Of a stretch of DNA of 31,988 bases, positions 14,868-25,193 are shown piece after piece. Source of the DNA: Candidatus Moraniibacteriota bacterium. GTDB lineage: Bacteria; Patescibacteriota; Minisyncoccia; Moranbacterales; UBA9337. The translations under genes were made by a program, and so were the position numbers. Every line of letters starts with the position of its first letter. The first letter of the stretch is position 1. The stretch lies in the NCBI GenBank assembly GCA_003507475.1, contig DNVQ01000016.1, positions 5,333 through 37,320 on the forward strand. Reading direction: 5' to 3'. Below the pieces are notes generated by a model. It saw nothing but the letters and a program-made list of their open reading frames with translations. It had not been told where the DNA came from and did no database searches.

Positions 14868-15998
14868 ATGTTGAAAAATAAATTAATTTTTGAAAAACCC
14901 GTACTTATAACAAAACCAGTAATGGTTGATTTAACTGAACTAAATCATGAATTACGGGAAGTTTGGAATTCTGGTTGGCTTACAAATAATGGATATAAAC
15001 ATCAGGAGCTTGAAGTCAGACTTAGAAATGAAATTTTCAATAATTTCGCGACTTCGCTTGTGGTTAATGCAACTATTGGACTTCTTATTGCCCTAAAAAC
15101 TTTAGATATAAAAGGTGAAGTGATAACAACTCCCTTTACTTTTCCAGCTACAGCACATGCAATTTCCTGGGCTGGTCTTAAACCAATTTTTTGTGATATT
15201 GATCCAGTCACTATGAATATTGATTCTGAAAAGATAGAGAGCTTAATAACAGATAGAACATCCGCAATTGTGGGTGTCCATGTTTTTGGAAATCCGTGTG
15301 ATGTTGAAAAAATAGATAAAATCGCAAAAAAATACAACTTAAAAGTTATATATGATGCTGCGCATGCTTTTGAATTAGAAATTAACGATCGCAGTATTGT
15401 TAATTATGGGGATGCATCCGTCTTTAGTTTTCATGCGACGAAATTGTTTCATACTGCAGAAGGAGGTGCAATTGTATTTAAAGAGAAGAGCATGAAGGGA
15501 AAATGTGATATAATAAAAAACTTTGGAATAAAAGGCGATGATGTTGTTGAATGTGGAATTAATGGAAAAATGAATGAATTACAGGCAGCTGTAGGATTGT
15601 TGATGTTAAAAGAAAAAGAAGAGGAGCGAGAATTGCGTAAACTTATAGAAGGTATATATATGAAGGAACTTAGCGGTGTTGACGGTGTTATATTACCTAA
15701 TAGAGAAAAAAAAGTTACAAAAAACAGTTTACAATATTTTGTAATTAGGGTAGATGCTGATAAATTTGGCAAAACAAGAGATGATGTTTTTGAGGAGTTA
15801 AGAAAAAATAATGTTTTTGCAAGGAAATATTTTTATCCCCTATGTACAGAATATAATCATTATTCTTGTAAAAATATTGATATTAAAAATGCGGAAAAAA
15901 TTGTTGAGCAGGTTTTGTGTCTTCCATTTCATGGGGGTCTTTCTATAAAAGATGCAACTGCTATAACGAAAATAATAAAAAACATTTCAAAAAAATAA
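14868..15998 (+). CDS. DegT/DnrJ/EryC1/StrS-type sugar aminotransferase
   Basis: This 376-residue PLP enzyme has the normal family length. The PLP lysine is Lys192 in SFHATKLFHTAEGGA. Other family marks are LVVNATIGLLIALKTL, TTPFTFPATAHAISWAGLKPIFCDID, the cofactor aspartate in VIYDAAHAF, and GINGKMNELQAAVGLL. Such enzymes transfer an amino group from glutamate to a keto group on a nucleotide-linked sugar. The sequence around Lys192 resembles enzymes making 4-amino-4,6-dideoxyhexoses (VioA/WecE-like), but I cannot fix the substrate. No nucleotide-sugar dehydratase lies in this window, so the keto-sugar must be made elsewhere. ATG 14868 is the only sensible start; ATG 14861 is in another frame and stops at once. 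Confidence 0.9.
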   Translation: MLKNKLIFEKPVLITKPVMVDLTELNHELREVWNSGWLTNNGYKHQELEVRLRNEIFNNFATSLVVNATIGLLIALKTLDIKGEVITTPFTFPATAHAISWAGLKPIFCDIDPVTMNIDSEKIESLITDRTSAIVGVHVFGNPCDVEKIDKIAKKYNLKVIYDAAHAFELEINDRSIVNYGDASVFSFHATKLFHTAEGGAIVFKEKSMKGKCDIIKNFGIKGDDVVECGINGKMNELQAAVGLLMLKEKEEERELRKLIEGIYMKELSGVDGVILPNREKKVTKNSLQYFVIRVDADKFGKTRDDVFEELRKNNVFARKYFYPLCTEYNHYSCKNIDIKNAEKIVEQVLCLPFHGGLSIKDATAITKIIKNISKK

Positions 15999-16001
15999 TA
16001 T

Positions 16002-19000
16002 ATGCCAAAAGTAAGTATTTTAATACCATCATATAATCACGAAAAATATATAATGGAATGTATCCAAAGTGTTTTAGATCAGTCATTTCAGGATTTTGAG
16101 ATTATAATAACGGATGATGGCTCAGTTGATAACACTGTTGCAAAAATTAAAAAATTTAAAGATAACAGAATAAAACTTTTTTGTTTTGAAAAAAATAGAG
16201 GAGCTTCTGCGGCTGTGAATAATTGTATAGAAAATTCTTGCGGAGAGTATATCGCTATCATGAATTCAGACGATATTTTTGTTGGCGATAAGATAGAAAA
16301 GCAAGTTAATTTTCTAGAAAAAGATACAAGCATAGGCGCTGTACTTTCTTATATATCAGCAATTGATGAAGAGGGAAACGATATATTGGAAACTCAGATA
16401 TTCAATTATAAACATTTTGATAGAGAAAATCAAAATAAATACAAATGGTTGAAATTATTTTTTTCTGGAGAAAATGCTTTAGCGCAACCTAGCACATTAA
16501 TTAGACGTTCTTGCTACTCTACTATTGGTTTTTATGATGAACGTTTTGCTCAAATCCCAGATTGGGATTTTTGGATTCGTTTTTGCATGAATTATGACTT
16601 GCATGTTATTCCTGAAAGATTAGTTAAATATAGAATACGGGACAATAATCAAAATATTAGTGCAGACAGGCCCGATAAAAGAATTAGAATTAGCTGGGAG
16701 ACATCCCAGGTATTGAGAAATTTTTTAAATATAAATGATATAAATGAATTTAAAAAAATATTTCCAAATTGTTACGAACAACCAATAAACACTAAATTTA
16801 TACCATATTGTATAGCAAAAATGGCGTTAAGTGAGGATAGGGGTGTTGCATACAATCATTTCGCGGTAGACATCCTTTATGAGATTTTTAAAGATAAAAA
16901 ATTATCTTTAGAAATAGAAAAATTTTATAATTTTTCATTTTCTGATTTAATTGATATTTCTGGAGAAAGAGATTTATTTTTTATCAATGAAAGAAATGAA
17001 TTAAATGATATTATTAGATCTAAAAATAGACTAATTAAAGAAAAAGAAAAGAACATTTTATTTATGAAATCATCTGTGTTTTGGCGTGCTAGAAATATTT
17101 ATATTGAAATAAAAAATGTAAAATTTTTAAAATTATTTAAATTAATAAATACTGCATTGTTAATAATTAGAAGAGATGGAACTATTGTTTTTTTAAAGCG
17201 ATTAAATAATTTTATAAAAGGATTGTTTGTAAGTGCCCAAACTGGAAACAGGGTAATAATTGAAGAAAAATATCAAGACAGGTGGAATAATAATGAACCG
17301 CTAGTATCAATTATAATCCCGTGTTATAACTACGGAAAATTTGTAATTGAAGCTATTGAATCTGCGGTTTCCCAAACATTCCAGAGTATAGAAATAATTG
17401 TTATAAACGATGGGTCAACAGACAAAGATACGATAGATGTTTTAAACAATTTAAATTATCCAAAAGTTAGAGTCGTTCATCAGGAGAATCAAGGTTTAGC
17501 GCAAACTCGTAATAATGGCGCGTTATTATCAAAAGGAAAATATATTTGCTTTCTTGATGCTGATGATATGATGATGCCTACTTATATTGAAAAAGCGTTA
17601 ATCATTTTAGAAGCAGATGGTAATTTGGGGTGTGCGTATAGTTGGTTGCAGTGTTTTGGAGATAATGAATCTATTTGGAGGACTCAGGATTTTGATTCTT
17701 TTGTAATAAGAAACTCAAATATCGCATCTTCTCATAGCGTTATAAGAAAAAGTGCTTGGGACAAAGTCTTTGAATTAAATAATTGTGGTTTTCTTACTAA
17801 ATATAATGGATATTTCGAGGATTGGGTTTTTTGGATTGATATGATACGAACTGGACTAGGAGGCCGAGTTATAAAAGAATGCCTGATAAGATATCGAATA
17901 CATAAAAATTCTCTTAGTGCGACACACAAACCAGGATTTAGTAAAAAACTTTCTGAGCTAAAGACTGATCGCCGTGATTTTTTTGAAAATAATAAACTGG
18001 CAGATGAGTTGCAAGAAAAAATATACAATCAAATAAAAATTTTAAATCCATTTGAAAATATTATAGAAGCTGAATTTATTAAAAGTAATAAATCAATACT
18101 TTTTATAGTTCCATGGTTGACATGTGGAGGTGTAGAATCGGTTCTTTTGGAAAAAATAAAAGGACTTAAATTTAATGGATTTCAGATAACTATTATTACT
18201 ACGGAAGAATCAGATAATGATTGGGAATGGAAATTCTTAGAAGTTACACCTTTTATATATCATTTGCCAAATTATTTAGATAGGAGCGATTATAATAAAT
18301 TTATTTTTAGTTTTATTAATGGACGAAATATAACGGAGGTATGCGGTGTGCATTCAAGCTTTTTTTATCAAATAGCGGGCGATATGGTCAGAAGATTTCC
18401 CAAAATAAATATTTCTGATGTTCTACATAATGATTCAAAACTGGGATACTATGAGTCCGCAGTAAAGTATGATAAATATATTAAAACTCATATCGTGATT
18501 TCCAATAGGATAAAAAAAGTAATTGAGAATTGTGGTGTAAAAAGAGAAAAAATTAAAGTAGTTTATAATGGAATTGATACTTTTGACAGGTTTAATCCTC
18601 GAGAATGTGTTAAAGAAAAAACAAAAATGAACGTACTGTTTTTAGGTAGATTTTCTCCTGAAAAGCGGCCACTTGATTTTTTAAAAGTAGCAAAAGAATT
18701 TGCAAACGATAAGGACATCCAATTTTTTATGGGCGGAGATGGTATTCTAAAAAAAGAGATAGACTTATTCATTAAGAGAAATAGATTGAAAAATGTAAAA
18801 TTATTGGGTTTCGTTAAGCCGGAGAGTACGCTTATTAATTCTGATATTTTAGTCATGACATCAGAGGTAGAGGGATTCCCTATGGCTGCTCTGGAGGCAA
18901 TGTCAATGAAGAATGTTGTAATCTCTACTAATGTGGGAGAAATCGATAAAATTGTGTTAAATAATAAGAACGGATTTGTTATCAGTGAAGTGGGCGGCAT

Positions 19001-19151
19001 AAAGGCAATAAAAGAAAAAATTAGCTACTTCCAAAATAATAGAAATGCATTAAGAGAGATGCAGGATAGTGCTCGCATTCATGTTTTAGAAAATTATGAC
19101 GTTAAATATATGACAAAAGGATATTTGGAAATTTTTTCAAATAAAAAATAA
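16002..19151 (+). CDS. Three-domain glycosyltransferase (GT2-GT2-GT4)
   Basis: The 1049-residue product is cytoplasmic or peripheral to the membrane and carries three transferase domains. GT2 domain one spans about 1-270 (KVSILIPSYNHEKYI, metal-site NSDD at 88-91). GT2 domain two spans about 425-690 (LVSIIIPCYNYGKFV, LDADD at 518-522). A GT4 domain follows from about 700 (KSILFIVPWLTCGGVESVL, LGRFSPEKRP around 881-890, and the E-x7-E pair Glu957/Glu965 in EGFPMAALEAMSM). The linker at about 330-420 is helical and basic. Such a protein could add two or three sugars of a repeat unit in succession. It starts 3 bp after the aminotransferase stop and ends 3 bp before the next gene. The acceptor and sugars are unknown. 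Confidence 0.9.
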   Translation: MPKVSILIPSYNHEKYIMECIQSVLDQSFQDFEIIITDDGSVDNTVAKIKKFKDNRIKLFCFEKNRGASAAVNNCIENSCGEYIAIMNSDDIFVGDKIEKQVNFLEKDTSIGAVLSYISAIDEEGNDILETQIFNYKHFDRENQNKYKWLKLFFSGENALAQPSTLIRRSCYSTIGFYDERFAQIPDWDFWIRFCMNYDLHVIPERLVKYRIRDNNQNISADRPDKRIRISWETSQVLRNFLNINDINEFKKIFPNCYEQPINTKFIPYCIAKMALSEDRGVAYNHFAVDILYEIFKDKKLSLEIEKFYNFSFSDLIDISGERDLFFINERNELNDIIRSKNRLIKEKEKNILFMKSSVFWRARNIYIEIKNVKFLKLFKLINTALLIIRRDGTIVFLKRLNNFIKGLFVSAQTGNRVIIEEKYQDRWNNNEPLVSIIIPCYNYGKFVIEAIESAVSQTFQSIEIIVINDGSTDKDTIDVLNNLNYPKVRVVHQENQGLAQTRNNGALLSKGKYICFLDADDMMMPTYIEKALIILEADGNLGCAYSWLQCFGDNESIWRTQDFDSFVIRNSNIASSHSVIRKSAWDKVFELNNCGFLTKYNGYFEDWVFWIDMIRTGLGGRVIKECLIRYRIHKNSLSATHKPGFSKKLSELKTDRRDFFENNKLADELQEKIYNQIKILNPFENIIEAEFIKSNKSILFIVPWLTCGGVESVLLEKIKGLKFNGFQITIITTEESDNDWEWKFLEVTPFIYHLPNYLDRSDYNKFIFSFINGRNITEVCGVHSSFFYQIAGDMVRRFPKINISDVLHNDSKLGYYESAVKYDKYIKTHIVISNRIKKVIENCGVKREKIKVVYNGIDTFDRFNPRECVKEKTKMNVLFLGRFSPEKRPLDFLKVAKEFANDKDIQFFMGGDGILKKEIDLFIKRNRLKNVKLLGFVKPESTLINSDILVMTSEVEGFPMAALEAMSMKNVVISTNVGEIDKIVLNNKNGFVISEVGGIKAIKEKISYFQNNRNALREMQDSARIHVLENYDVKYMTKGYLEIFSNKK

Positions 19152-19154
19152 TGC

Positions 19155-20342
19155 ATGCATAATATAATTTTAAAATTAAAATTTGTTTTTTCTATTCTCA
19201 AAAGAGATGGTCTTTGCTCTTTTTTGAGGAAAATGACTAAGTCTTTAAAAAATAAACAAGGTAACGGAATTGCTAATAAATTATTTATCGAACAATGGTT
19301 TAGGGGTGAGGGGAAACTCGAAAATCTTTATGGTAAACATGAGTACAATTCCGTTAAGGATACGCACATTGCTTTTATTATCCCTGGGACGGGAATTTCT
19401 GGTGGCATAGCTGTTGTTTTGAAACATGCAAATTTATTAAAAGCCAAAGGATATAATATAACTCTTTTATCTCAAGATGGAAATACGCGCATCGATTGGT
19501 TTCCGAATCAAGAAGCTTTAATTATTCCCTTTGATGAATGGAATAAACTTAAGCTAATCAATATTTGTATCGCAACAAGCTGGACAACAGCGCCATTTTT
19601 AAGTGTTATTGAGTCCGATCGCAAAATTTATTTCGTGCAATCTGATGAGAGGCGTTTTGATATTAAGGATACTCATACGATTAATATTATAGAGGCTACA
19701 TATAAAATGAAATGTGAATTTATGACGGAAGCTCTTTGGCTACAGCGCTGGCTTAAGGAAGAATTTGGTCATAATGCTCATTATGTTCCTAACGGAATAG
19801 ATTTAGACATATTCCACAAAACAAATCCTATGGAGCCAAAAAGTGAAAAGCCTAGGATATTAATTGAGGGGGCAATTGACGTTCCATTTAAGGGAATGGA
19901 TGACGCTTACAGTGCAATTAAAGATTTAGATTGTGAAATTTGGATTGTGAGTAACAATGGAAAACCTAAAAAAGGCTGGAGATATGATAAATTTTTTGAA
20001 AGTGTTCCATTTGAAAAAATGAAAGAAATCTATTCATCTTGTGATATTTTTCTCAAAATGAGTAGGGTAGAGGGATTCTTTGGACCGCCTATGGAAGCGA
20101 TGGCTTGCGGTTGCGCTGTGGTGGTGGGAAAAGTGACGGGATACGAGGAATATATCGAACATGAAAAAAATGCTTTAGTAGTCGAAATGGGGGATATTGA
20201 TGCTGCAAAAAAATCAGTAGAAAGGCTAATTAAAGACAAGGAACTTAAAGAAAAACTTATTCATAATGGATATGCAACTGTAAAAAACTGGAATTGGGAA
20301 CACTCTAATAAATTATTAGAAGAGTTAATTAATAAAAAATAA
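19155..20342 (+). CDS. GT4-family glycosyltransferase (WsaF-like)
   Basis: This 395-residue GT-B enzyme has an N-terminal half with IAFIIPGTGISGGIAVVLKHANLL, typical of the acceptor side. KIYFVQSDERRF follows, a pattern of WsaF-like rhamnosyltransferases. The C-terminal half has the donor-site region ILIEGAIDVPFKGMDDA and the E-x7-E-type segment VEGFFGPPMEAMACGCAVV. The first 45 residues (ILKRDGLCSFLRKMTKSLKN) resemble the linker of the preceding three-domain enzyme (IIRRDGTIVFLKRLNNFI), hinting at shared ancestry or membrane docking. It starts at ATG 19155, 3 bp after its neighbour's stop; an earlier ATG at 19151 runs into a stop after three codons. The transferred sugar is not determinable. 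Confidence 0.87.
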   Translation: MHNIILKLKFVFSILKRDGLCSFLRKMTKSLKNKQGNGIANKLFIEQWFRGEGKLENLYGKHEYNSVKDTHIAFIIPGTGISGGIAVVLKHANLLKAKGYNITLLSQDGNTRIDWFPNQEALIIPFDEWNKLKLINICIATSWTTAPFLSVIESDRKIYFVQSDERRFDIKDTHTINIIEATYKMKCEFMTEALWLQRWLKEEFGHNAHYVPNGIDLDIFHKTNPMEPKSEKPRILIEGAIDVPFKGMDDAYSAIKDLDCEIWIVSNNGKPKKGWRYDKFFESVPFEKMKEIYSSCDIFLKMSRVEGFFGPPMEAMACGCAVVVGKVTGYEEYIEHEKNALVVEMGDIDAAKKSVERLIKDKELKEKLIHNGYATVKNWNWEHSNKLLEELINKK

Positions 20343-20350
20343 ATAATATC

Positions 20351-21994
20351 TTGAATATGATTAAAAAAATGTTTAAAAGATTATTGGATGAAAAATATCT
20401 ACCTTATTTAGTGGCGATGATATTGCTTATTCCAAGCTTAGTATGGATTTTTTTAGATAACCATGTATGGCCTTGGGATCAAGCGTGGTATGGAGAGGTA
20501 TCTGTAACGCTATATTATAATCTCACGCATAGCATCTCGCTATGGCCACAAGCTATGATGTCAGCGTTCGGAATAAAAGCCCCGGCCATTGCTTGGTTTG
20601 GACAATTTTTCGTACCATTGTCAAATTTGGTAGGTTCTGTAGATAGAGCTCTTTTGTTATATATTGTCTTATTCCAGTTTTTATCATTGATCTTTATTTA
20701 TAAAATTATTTTATTTTTAACGAATAAAAATAAAAACTTGGCTTTGTTGGGAATGATTATTACATCTTCTGCTCCATTATTCATTGGCATGGGTCATCAA
20801 TATTTTGTTGAATCATTGCAACTTTTTGCGGTGGTATTTACTATCTTTATTTTTATAAACATAGGCACTTGGAATAAATACAATTCGATAATAGCTTTTA
20901 TTATAGCGCTTTCATATGCAATGTTGGTAAAAATAACATCACCTTTATATATTATGCCCATACTGGCATTAGGTTTTATATATCTGATCAAAAATCCTCA
21001 AAAAGAATCCATAAAAGATTATTTCAAAAAAAGAAAAAATATCATTCTTTGGATATTGGGAATTTTATTTTCTTTGGCGGTTATTTCTTGGTATGTGATA
21101 AATTGGAATACTATTTTTCAATTTATGAAATTAGCATCTTCTGGAGAGGCGGCTGAATTATATGGAACCAAAGATTCTTTTTATAACAAATTTAATCTTT
21201 GGATTACTTTTTTCAAACAGAGTTTTTTTGTTCCCATCTTAGCCTATGTGGTATGTTTGGCAATGGGATTTTTTGCCATTAAACATATTGCTAGATTGAA
21301 AAATATAAATTGGAAAGAAAATTTTACCAATATGTTTTCAGTTTCGTTGATAACAATTGTCATAACCTTGATATTTTTTTCTTTTCAAATTAATGAAGAG
21401 ACGAGATATCTGTTACCACTGATCTCATATGTAGCCATAATTATATGTCTGATGCTTAATAATGAAAAAGCTCCGATAGTGTTTATTTTTATGGGCTTAT
21501 TTTTCTGTCAATATGTATTTGTTAATGGGGTTACACTTGGCTTATTTGAAGAATCGCAGGAAATAAATGCTTGGGTAACTCAGATGCAGCCTGATAAAAA
21601 TAATATAAAAAATGTAAAGTATATAGTCAAGAAAACATGCAATAGAGAAAGCGAATACAAGATAAATATGGTAGGGGTTGAATTTCCATGGTTAAATGCC
21701 AACTCTCTAGAATACTATGCAATGCAAAGTAGATTAAAAACAAACATTCTTTGTTATTATACTTCTCTTGGTTATGCTGAAAATAACGCAGAAAATGCTT
21801 GGACCAGGTTAGAAACAATCAATCCACCATTTTTCATAATATCAAATGATAAAATATCTAAGAACCTAGAGGCATTTAACGGAGCATCCTCCCAGATAGT
21901 AGAAAGAATTAAAAATGACCCAAATTTTGCGCAACAATCATCGTCTAATTCTAAAAATATTTTGATTTTTAAAAATATCTCAAAGGAAAAATAA
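20351..21994 (+). CDS. GT-C-type membrane glycosyltransferase (PMT/ArnT-like)
   Basis: This protein of about 545 residues has eleven or more hydrophobic segments in its first 420 residues and a soluble C-terminal domain of about 120. The first extracytoplasmic loop holds DNHVWPWDQAWYGEV, carrying the acidic metal/acceptor motif of GT39/GT83-type enzymes. These use polyprenyl-phosphate sugars on the outer face of the membrane. ATG 20357 is as likely a start as the TTG at 20351. It is the last gene of the plus-strand cluster and faces the minus-strand operon tail to tail, with 47 bp between stops. Likely role: adding a side sugar to the glycan or to a protein after export. Confidence 0.78.
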   Translation: MNMIKKMFKRLLDEKYLPYLVAMILLIPSLVWIFLDNHVWPWDQAWYGEVSVTLYYNLTHSISLWPQAMMSAFGIKAPAIAWFGQFFVPLSNLVGSVDRALLLYIVLFQFLSLIFIYKIILFLTNKNKNLALLGMIITSSAPLFIGMGHQYFVESLQLFAVVFTIFIFINIGTWNKYNSIIAFIIALSYAMLVKITSPLYIMPILALGFIYLIKNPQKESIKDYFKKRKNIILWILGILFSLAVISWYVINWNTIFQFMKLASSGEAAELYGTKDSFYNKFNLWITFFKQSFFVPILAYVVCLAMGFFAIKHIARLKNINWKENFTNMFSVSLITIVITLIFFSFQINEETRYLLPLISYVAIIICLMLNNEKAPIVFIFMGLFFCQYVFVNGVTLGLFEESQEINAWVTQMQPDKNNIKNVKYIVKKTCNRESEYKINMVGVEFPWLNANSLEYYAMQSRLKTNILCYYTSLGYAENNAENAWTRLETINPPFFIISNDKISKNLEAFNGASSQIVERIKNDPNFAQQSSSNSKNILIFKNISKEK

Positions 21995-22041
21995 AGTTAA
22001 TTTAATTTTTCGTTTAACAGAGTTTTTCTAAAAGTGTATGT

Positions 22042-23562
22042 TTATTTTTTATTGGTCGTGATATTGTAGGTTTCGGAAAAGTTCATCTTTTTTGTTGCCA
22101 CTATTAGATAATTGAAGCTAAATAGGGATGGACGCATTCGTGCTAACTTTGAAGCGATTGAGTCAAGAATGCCAAAAATACCTTTGGTACTGATTTGATC
22201 TGCAATGGGTGGTCCGAATCCAACCACTTTGTTTATTTTAAAGCCATTATTCTTTAATAATCTCTTAAATGAATTTACCGTAAATAGTCGATGATGGGTT
22301 TTATCTAAAATACCCCTTTTCCCATAATTGAACCATCCTATGATTAGTGTCATGCGCATAATTATATATGCAATATTTGCTGTTGATGCATAAAGTATGC
22401 CATTGTTTTTTAATATGTTATTTATTTTTTGTACGGCTTCTTCCGGATTATTTAGGTGTTCTATTATATCCAATGCCAGTACTTTGTCAAATTTTTGACT
22501 GCCTAATATTGAGTCAAAATTTTCATTTAAATCCATTTCCATTGGAGTAACATTTTCTTTTGTAAAGTTAGGCTTTTTGATATCAACTGCTATTATCTCT
22601 TTCACTTTTTCAGCAATTGATGAAGAAAGCCTCCCGTCGTTTGCTCCAATGTCAGCCACGATATCACTCTCTTTCCAATGGGTGTGCTGAACAAAATGGT
22701 GTAGTGTATTTTTGTGTGATTTTAAATCATAATTACGTATATCTGATTGCTCTATGTCAAAATTTGGTTGATAAAAAATTCCCATTTTATGAAGTCTGAA
22801 CTTTATGACAGATTTTATGCAGTTAAAGGCGTATTTTAATCCATCCACGTGACATTCTTCGTCGCCGTAATAAGTGGGCATGGCGACTTCTTTTATTTTA
22901 AGATTCTTTGCAATTAATTGAATTATTATATCCGTATCAAAATGAAAATTGTTGCTGTTTCGCAAATAGGGAATTGATTTAATGGCTGGAATTGAATATG
23001 CTCTATATCCAGAATGAAATTCAAAAAGTTTTGATCCAAGAAGCTTGTTTTCAAAGGTGGTCAATACTTGATTCCCAAACCATTTATAAAGAGGCATGCC
23101 CCCCTTTAATGCTTGGTAACGATGAATCATCCGTGATCCAAAGACTGCCGCGGTTTCATCGTTCTTAAATCCAGCAATCATATCTGGCAAAAATTCTGGC
23201 GGATATTGTCCATCGCCATGGAGCATTATAACAATATCAAACTCATGTTCAATAGCATAAGTATATCCAATTTTTTGATTGCCCCCATATCCTTGATTAA
23301 AGGGGGTTTGCATGGCAATAAAGTTCTTCAAACCGAGTGATTTAGCACAGTCTATCGATTCTTGGAAAGTTTTATCGGGAGAAGAATCGTCAATTAAATA
23401 TATTGAAGTAAATTTATCTACGATCTCTTTTGGTATGCGAGACAGGGTTTTTTTTATGTGCTTTTCGGCATTATATGTAAGAATAAATAACGCCACTCGT
23501 TTACTATTCATTACAAATAGGGATTCGTCTATTTTCTTGCTTTCATTTTTTATAGAAGTCAT
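22042..23562 (-). CDS. GT2 glycosyltransferase fused to a SAM methyltransferase
   Basis: The product has 506 residues. The N-terminal part (about 20-255) is a DPM1/ArnC-type GT2: ALFILTYNAEKHI, LIDDSSPDKT, the metal-binding HGDGQ with Asp117, and FEFHSGYRAYS. The C-terminal part (about 290-495) is a class I methyltransferase: IVADIGANDGRLS with motif I at about 304-310, then AVDIKK and VLALDIIEHLNNPEEAV. GT2 enzymes of this kind load a sugar onto polyprenyl phosphate; the fused methyltransferase might modify that sugar or lipid product. It is the last gene of the minus-strand operon, starting 23 bp after its upstream neighbour. The domain order is the reverse of the fusion at 26231-27649. Confidence 0.88.
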   Translation of the reverse strand: MTSIKNESKKIDESLFVMNSKRVALFILTYNAEKHIKKTLSRIPKEIVDKFTSIYLIDDSSPDKTFQESIDCAKSLGLKNFIAMQTPFNQGYGGNQKIGYTYAIEHEFDIVIMLHGDGQYPPEFLPDMIAGFKNDETAAVFGSRMIHRYQALKGGMPLYKWFGNQVLTTFENKLLGSKLFEFHSGYRAYSIPAIKSIPYLRNSNNFHFDTDIIIQLIAKNLKIKEVAMPTYYGDEECHVDGLKYAFNCIKSVIKFRLHKMGIFYQPNFDIEQSDIRNYDLKSHKNTLHHFVQHTHWKESDIVADIGANDGRLSSSIAEKVKEIIAVDIKKPNFTKENVTPMEMDLNENFDSILGSQKFDKVLALDIIEHLNNPEEAVQKINNILKNNGILYASTANIAYIIMRMTLIIGWFNYGKRGILDKTHHRLFTVNSFKRLLKNNGFKINKVVGFGPPIADQISTKGIFGILDSIASKLARMRPSLFSFNYLIVATKKMNFSETYNITTNKK

Positions 23563-23585
23563 AAATTAAAACTAATAAACATTAT

Positions 23586-25193
23586 TTAATTATTGCATTG
23601 ATTTAGAATTGAATATGTGAGTTTTGAATCAGTATAGGCATTGAAATCATTAATTTTTATTGCTAAAATATCTTTTGGTTTAATATCGGAAGTATTATTT
23701 ATATCAAAACAATTATCTTTAAGAACAATATTTCTTTCACAATTATTTTTTTTAAATTTATCAAGAGGATATTTAGCGAAATAGCCTAATGCGAAAGTCG
23801 TTTGTTCGCTTGCGTACAATGGAGCAATTTTGTATATAGCTGGAGCATTTAATACCATAAAGCATTTTGTATTTTCATTAAAAACTTTTTTTCGTATAAG
23901 ATCTTTGGATATTTTTTTTCTTAATGAATAGCTGGTAGCCCATATATTTGAACTCTTCAATATGTTCTCTTCAAATCTATTAAATGCGAAATGTACAGGA
24001 AAAATTAATATGAAAATCCATAGTAATAAAAACAGTGGCCCTTTTTTTATAAAAAAATTATTAAATATTGATAACATTCCTGCTATCGTACTGCCGATAA
24101 ATATGGTTGGTAAATAATTATGCCTAGGAGAAATATACCAAATATAAACTGGCAAATATGCCAGCAAAAATAGAAAAACAGATATGCTTATTAAATATAA
24201 ATTTTTTTGAATGCTATTTTCTAATTTATTCGGATTATCTTTATAGAATATGTATAAAAATATCATTAATAATAAAATAAAAGAGATATTGATAAATTTA
24301 TGCTGAGAATTTGTTAATAGTTCACTTGCTATGGGGTCAAAATTCATTGATATTTTTGTAAAATTTATATCAAGAGAAAGAAAGAAGTTGGATGAAACGC
24401 GAGGGACTGAATCCATTGAAAATGTCGGTCCACCGTTTAAGCTCGAGTAGTTGGTTTTATAAAATAAATATCCAAAAACAACTAAAGTAATTAATGCAAG
24501 TTGGATAATAATATTCTTGCGTAGATTTTTTATTTTTTTAAGGATAATAATAGATCTGAGGAAAAGAATAAACAGTAAAGCAAAAAAAACTTGATCATAT
24601 GTGAAGAGTGCTAAAATATAAAAGAGAGTATCAATTATTAGTAATTTATTTATGGAAAATTGTTTATTGGATATTTTTTTAAAAATTTCCTGAGTTGTGT
24701 ATATAAAGAGAAGGAAAAAAGCAGTTGAAAAAATGTTCATAGGAAGTGAAGATATCCAAAAATGAACGTCGTTTCTCGTTGGCCAAAGTAAAAAAGCAAG
24801 TGTTCCGATAAATGATGGAAGCGCGCTTATCTTAAATCTTCTTAATATTATATAAAATAAAACCGCTACTAAGCTTTCACAAATACTTTGAAATAAGTGT
24901 AGTAGGGGCAAATCTTGAGGTGACCATCCAAAAAAAATAAAAATAATTTTTTGCCATAGTATATGCAAATTTCTGCCTGGTACATAGCCTAAAAATTCAT
25001 TAAATGTCTGAGATAGGGTGCTGCTTCCTAAGCTGTAAAAAAAACCAGCGTCATCTGAATAGAATCCCAATGAATTCATATTCCAGCTGAACAATATTGT
25101 GCCAATGAAAAATATATACAAAGACAATATTAAGTCAGTAGAAATATTATATTTTGATATATATTTAGCAATCTTGTTTATTATTATTTTCAT
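23586..25193 (-). CDS. Polytopic membrane glycosyltransferase-like protein (GT-C type)
   Basis: The 535 residues hold about eleven hydrophobic segments, then a soluble C-terminal region of about 115. Following the first helix, LGFYSDDAGFFYSLG places paired aspartates in the first outer loop, the position of the catalytic acid in GT-C enzymes such as PMT/ArnT. FLGYVPGRNLHILWQ and FLLWPTRNDVHFW add further conserved-looking polar residues at membrane edges. It would take sugar from a polyprenyl-phosphate donor such as that made by the neighbouring GT2 enzymes. The ATG overlaps the TGA of the SMR-like gene by 4 bp, so translation is coupled. Assignment beyond GT-C fold is uncertain; an O-antigen-type membrane protein is the alternative. 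Confidence 0.7.
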   Translation of the reverse strand: MKIIINKIAKYISKYNISTDLILSLYIFFIGTILFSWNMNSLGFYSDDAGFFYSLGSSTLSQTFNEFLGYVPGRNLHILWQKIIFIFFGWSPQDLPLLHLFQSICESLVAVLFYIILRRFKISALPSFIGTLAFLLWPTRNDVHFWISSLPMNIFSTAFFLLFIYTTQEIFKKISNKQFSINKLLIIDTLFYILALFTYDQVFFALLFILFLRSIIILKKIKNLRKNIIIQLALITLVVFGYLFYKTNYSSLNGGPTFSMDSVPRVSSNFFLSLDINFTKISMNFDPIASELLTNSQHKFINISFILLLMIFLYIFYKDNPNKLENSIQKNLYLISISVFLFLLAYLPVYIWYISPRHNYLPTIFIGSTIAGMLSIFNNFFIKKGPLFLLLWIFILIFPVHFAFNRFEENILKSSNIWATSYSLRKKISKDLIRKKVFNENTKCFMVLNAPAIYKIAPLYASEQTTFALGYFAKYPLDKFKKNNCERNIVLKDNCFDINNTSDIKPKDILAIKINDFNAYTDSKLTYSILNQCNN

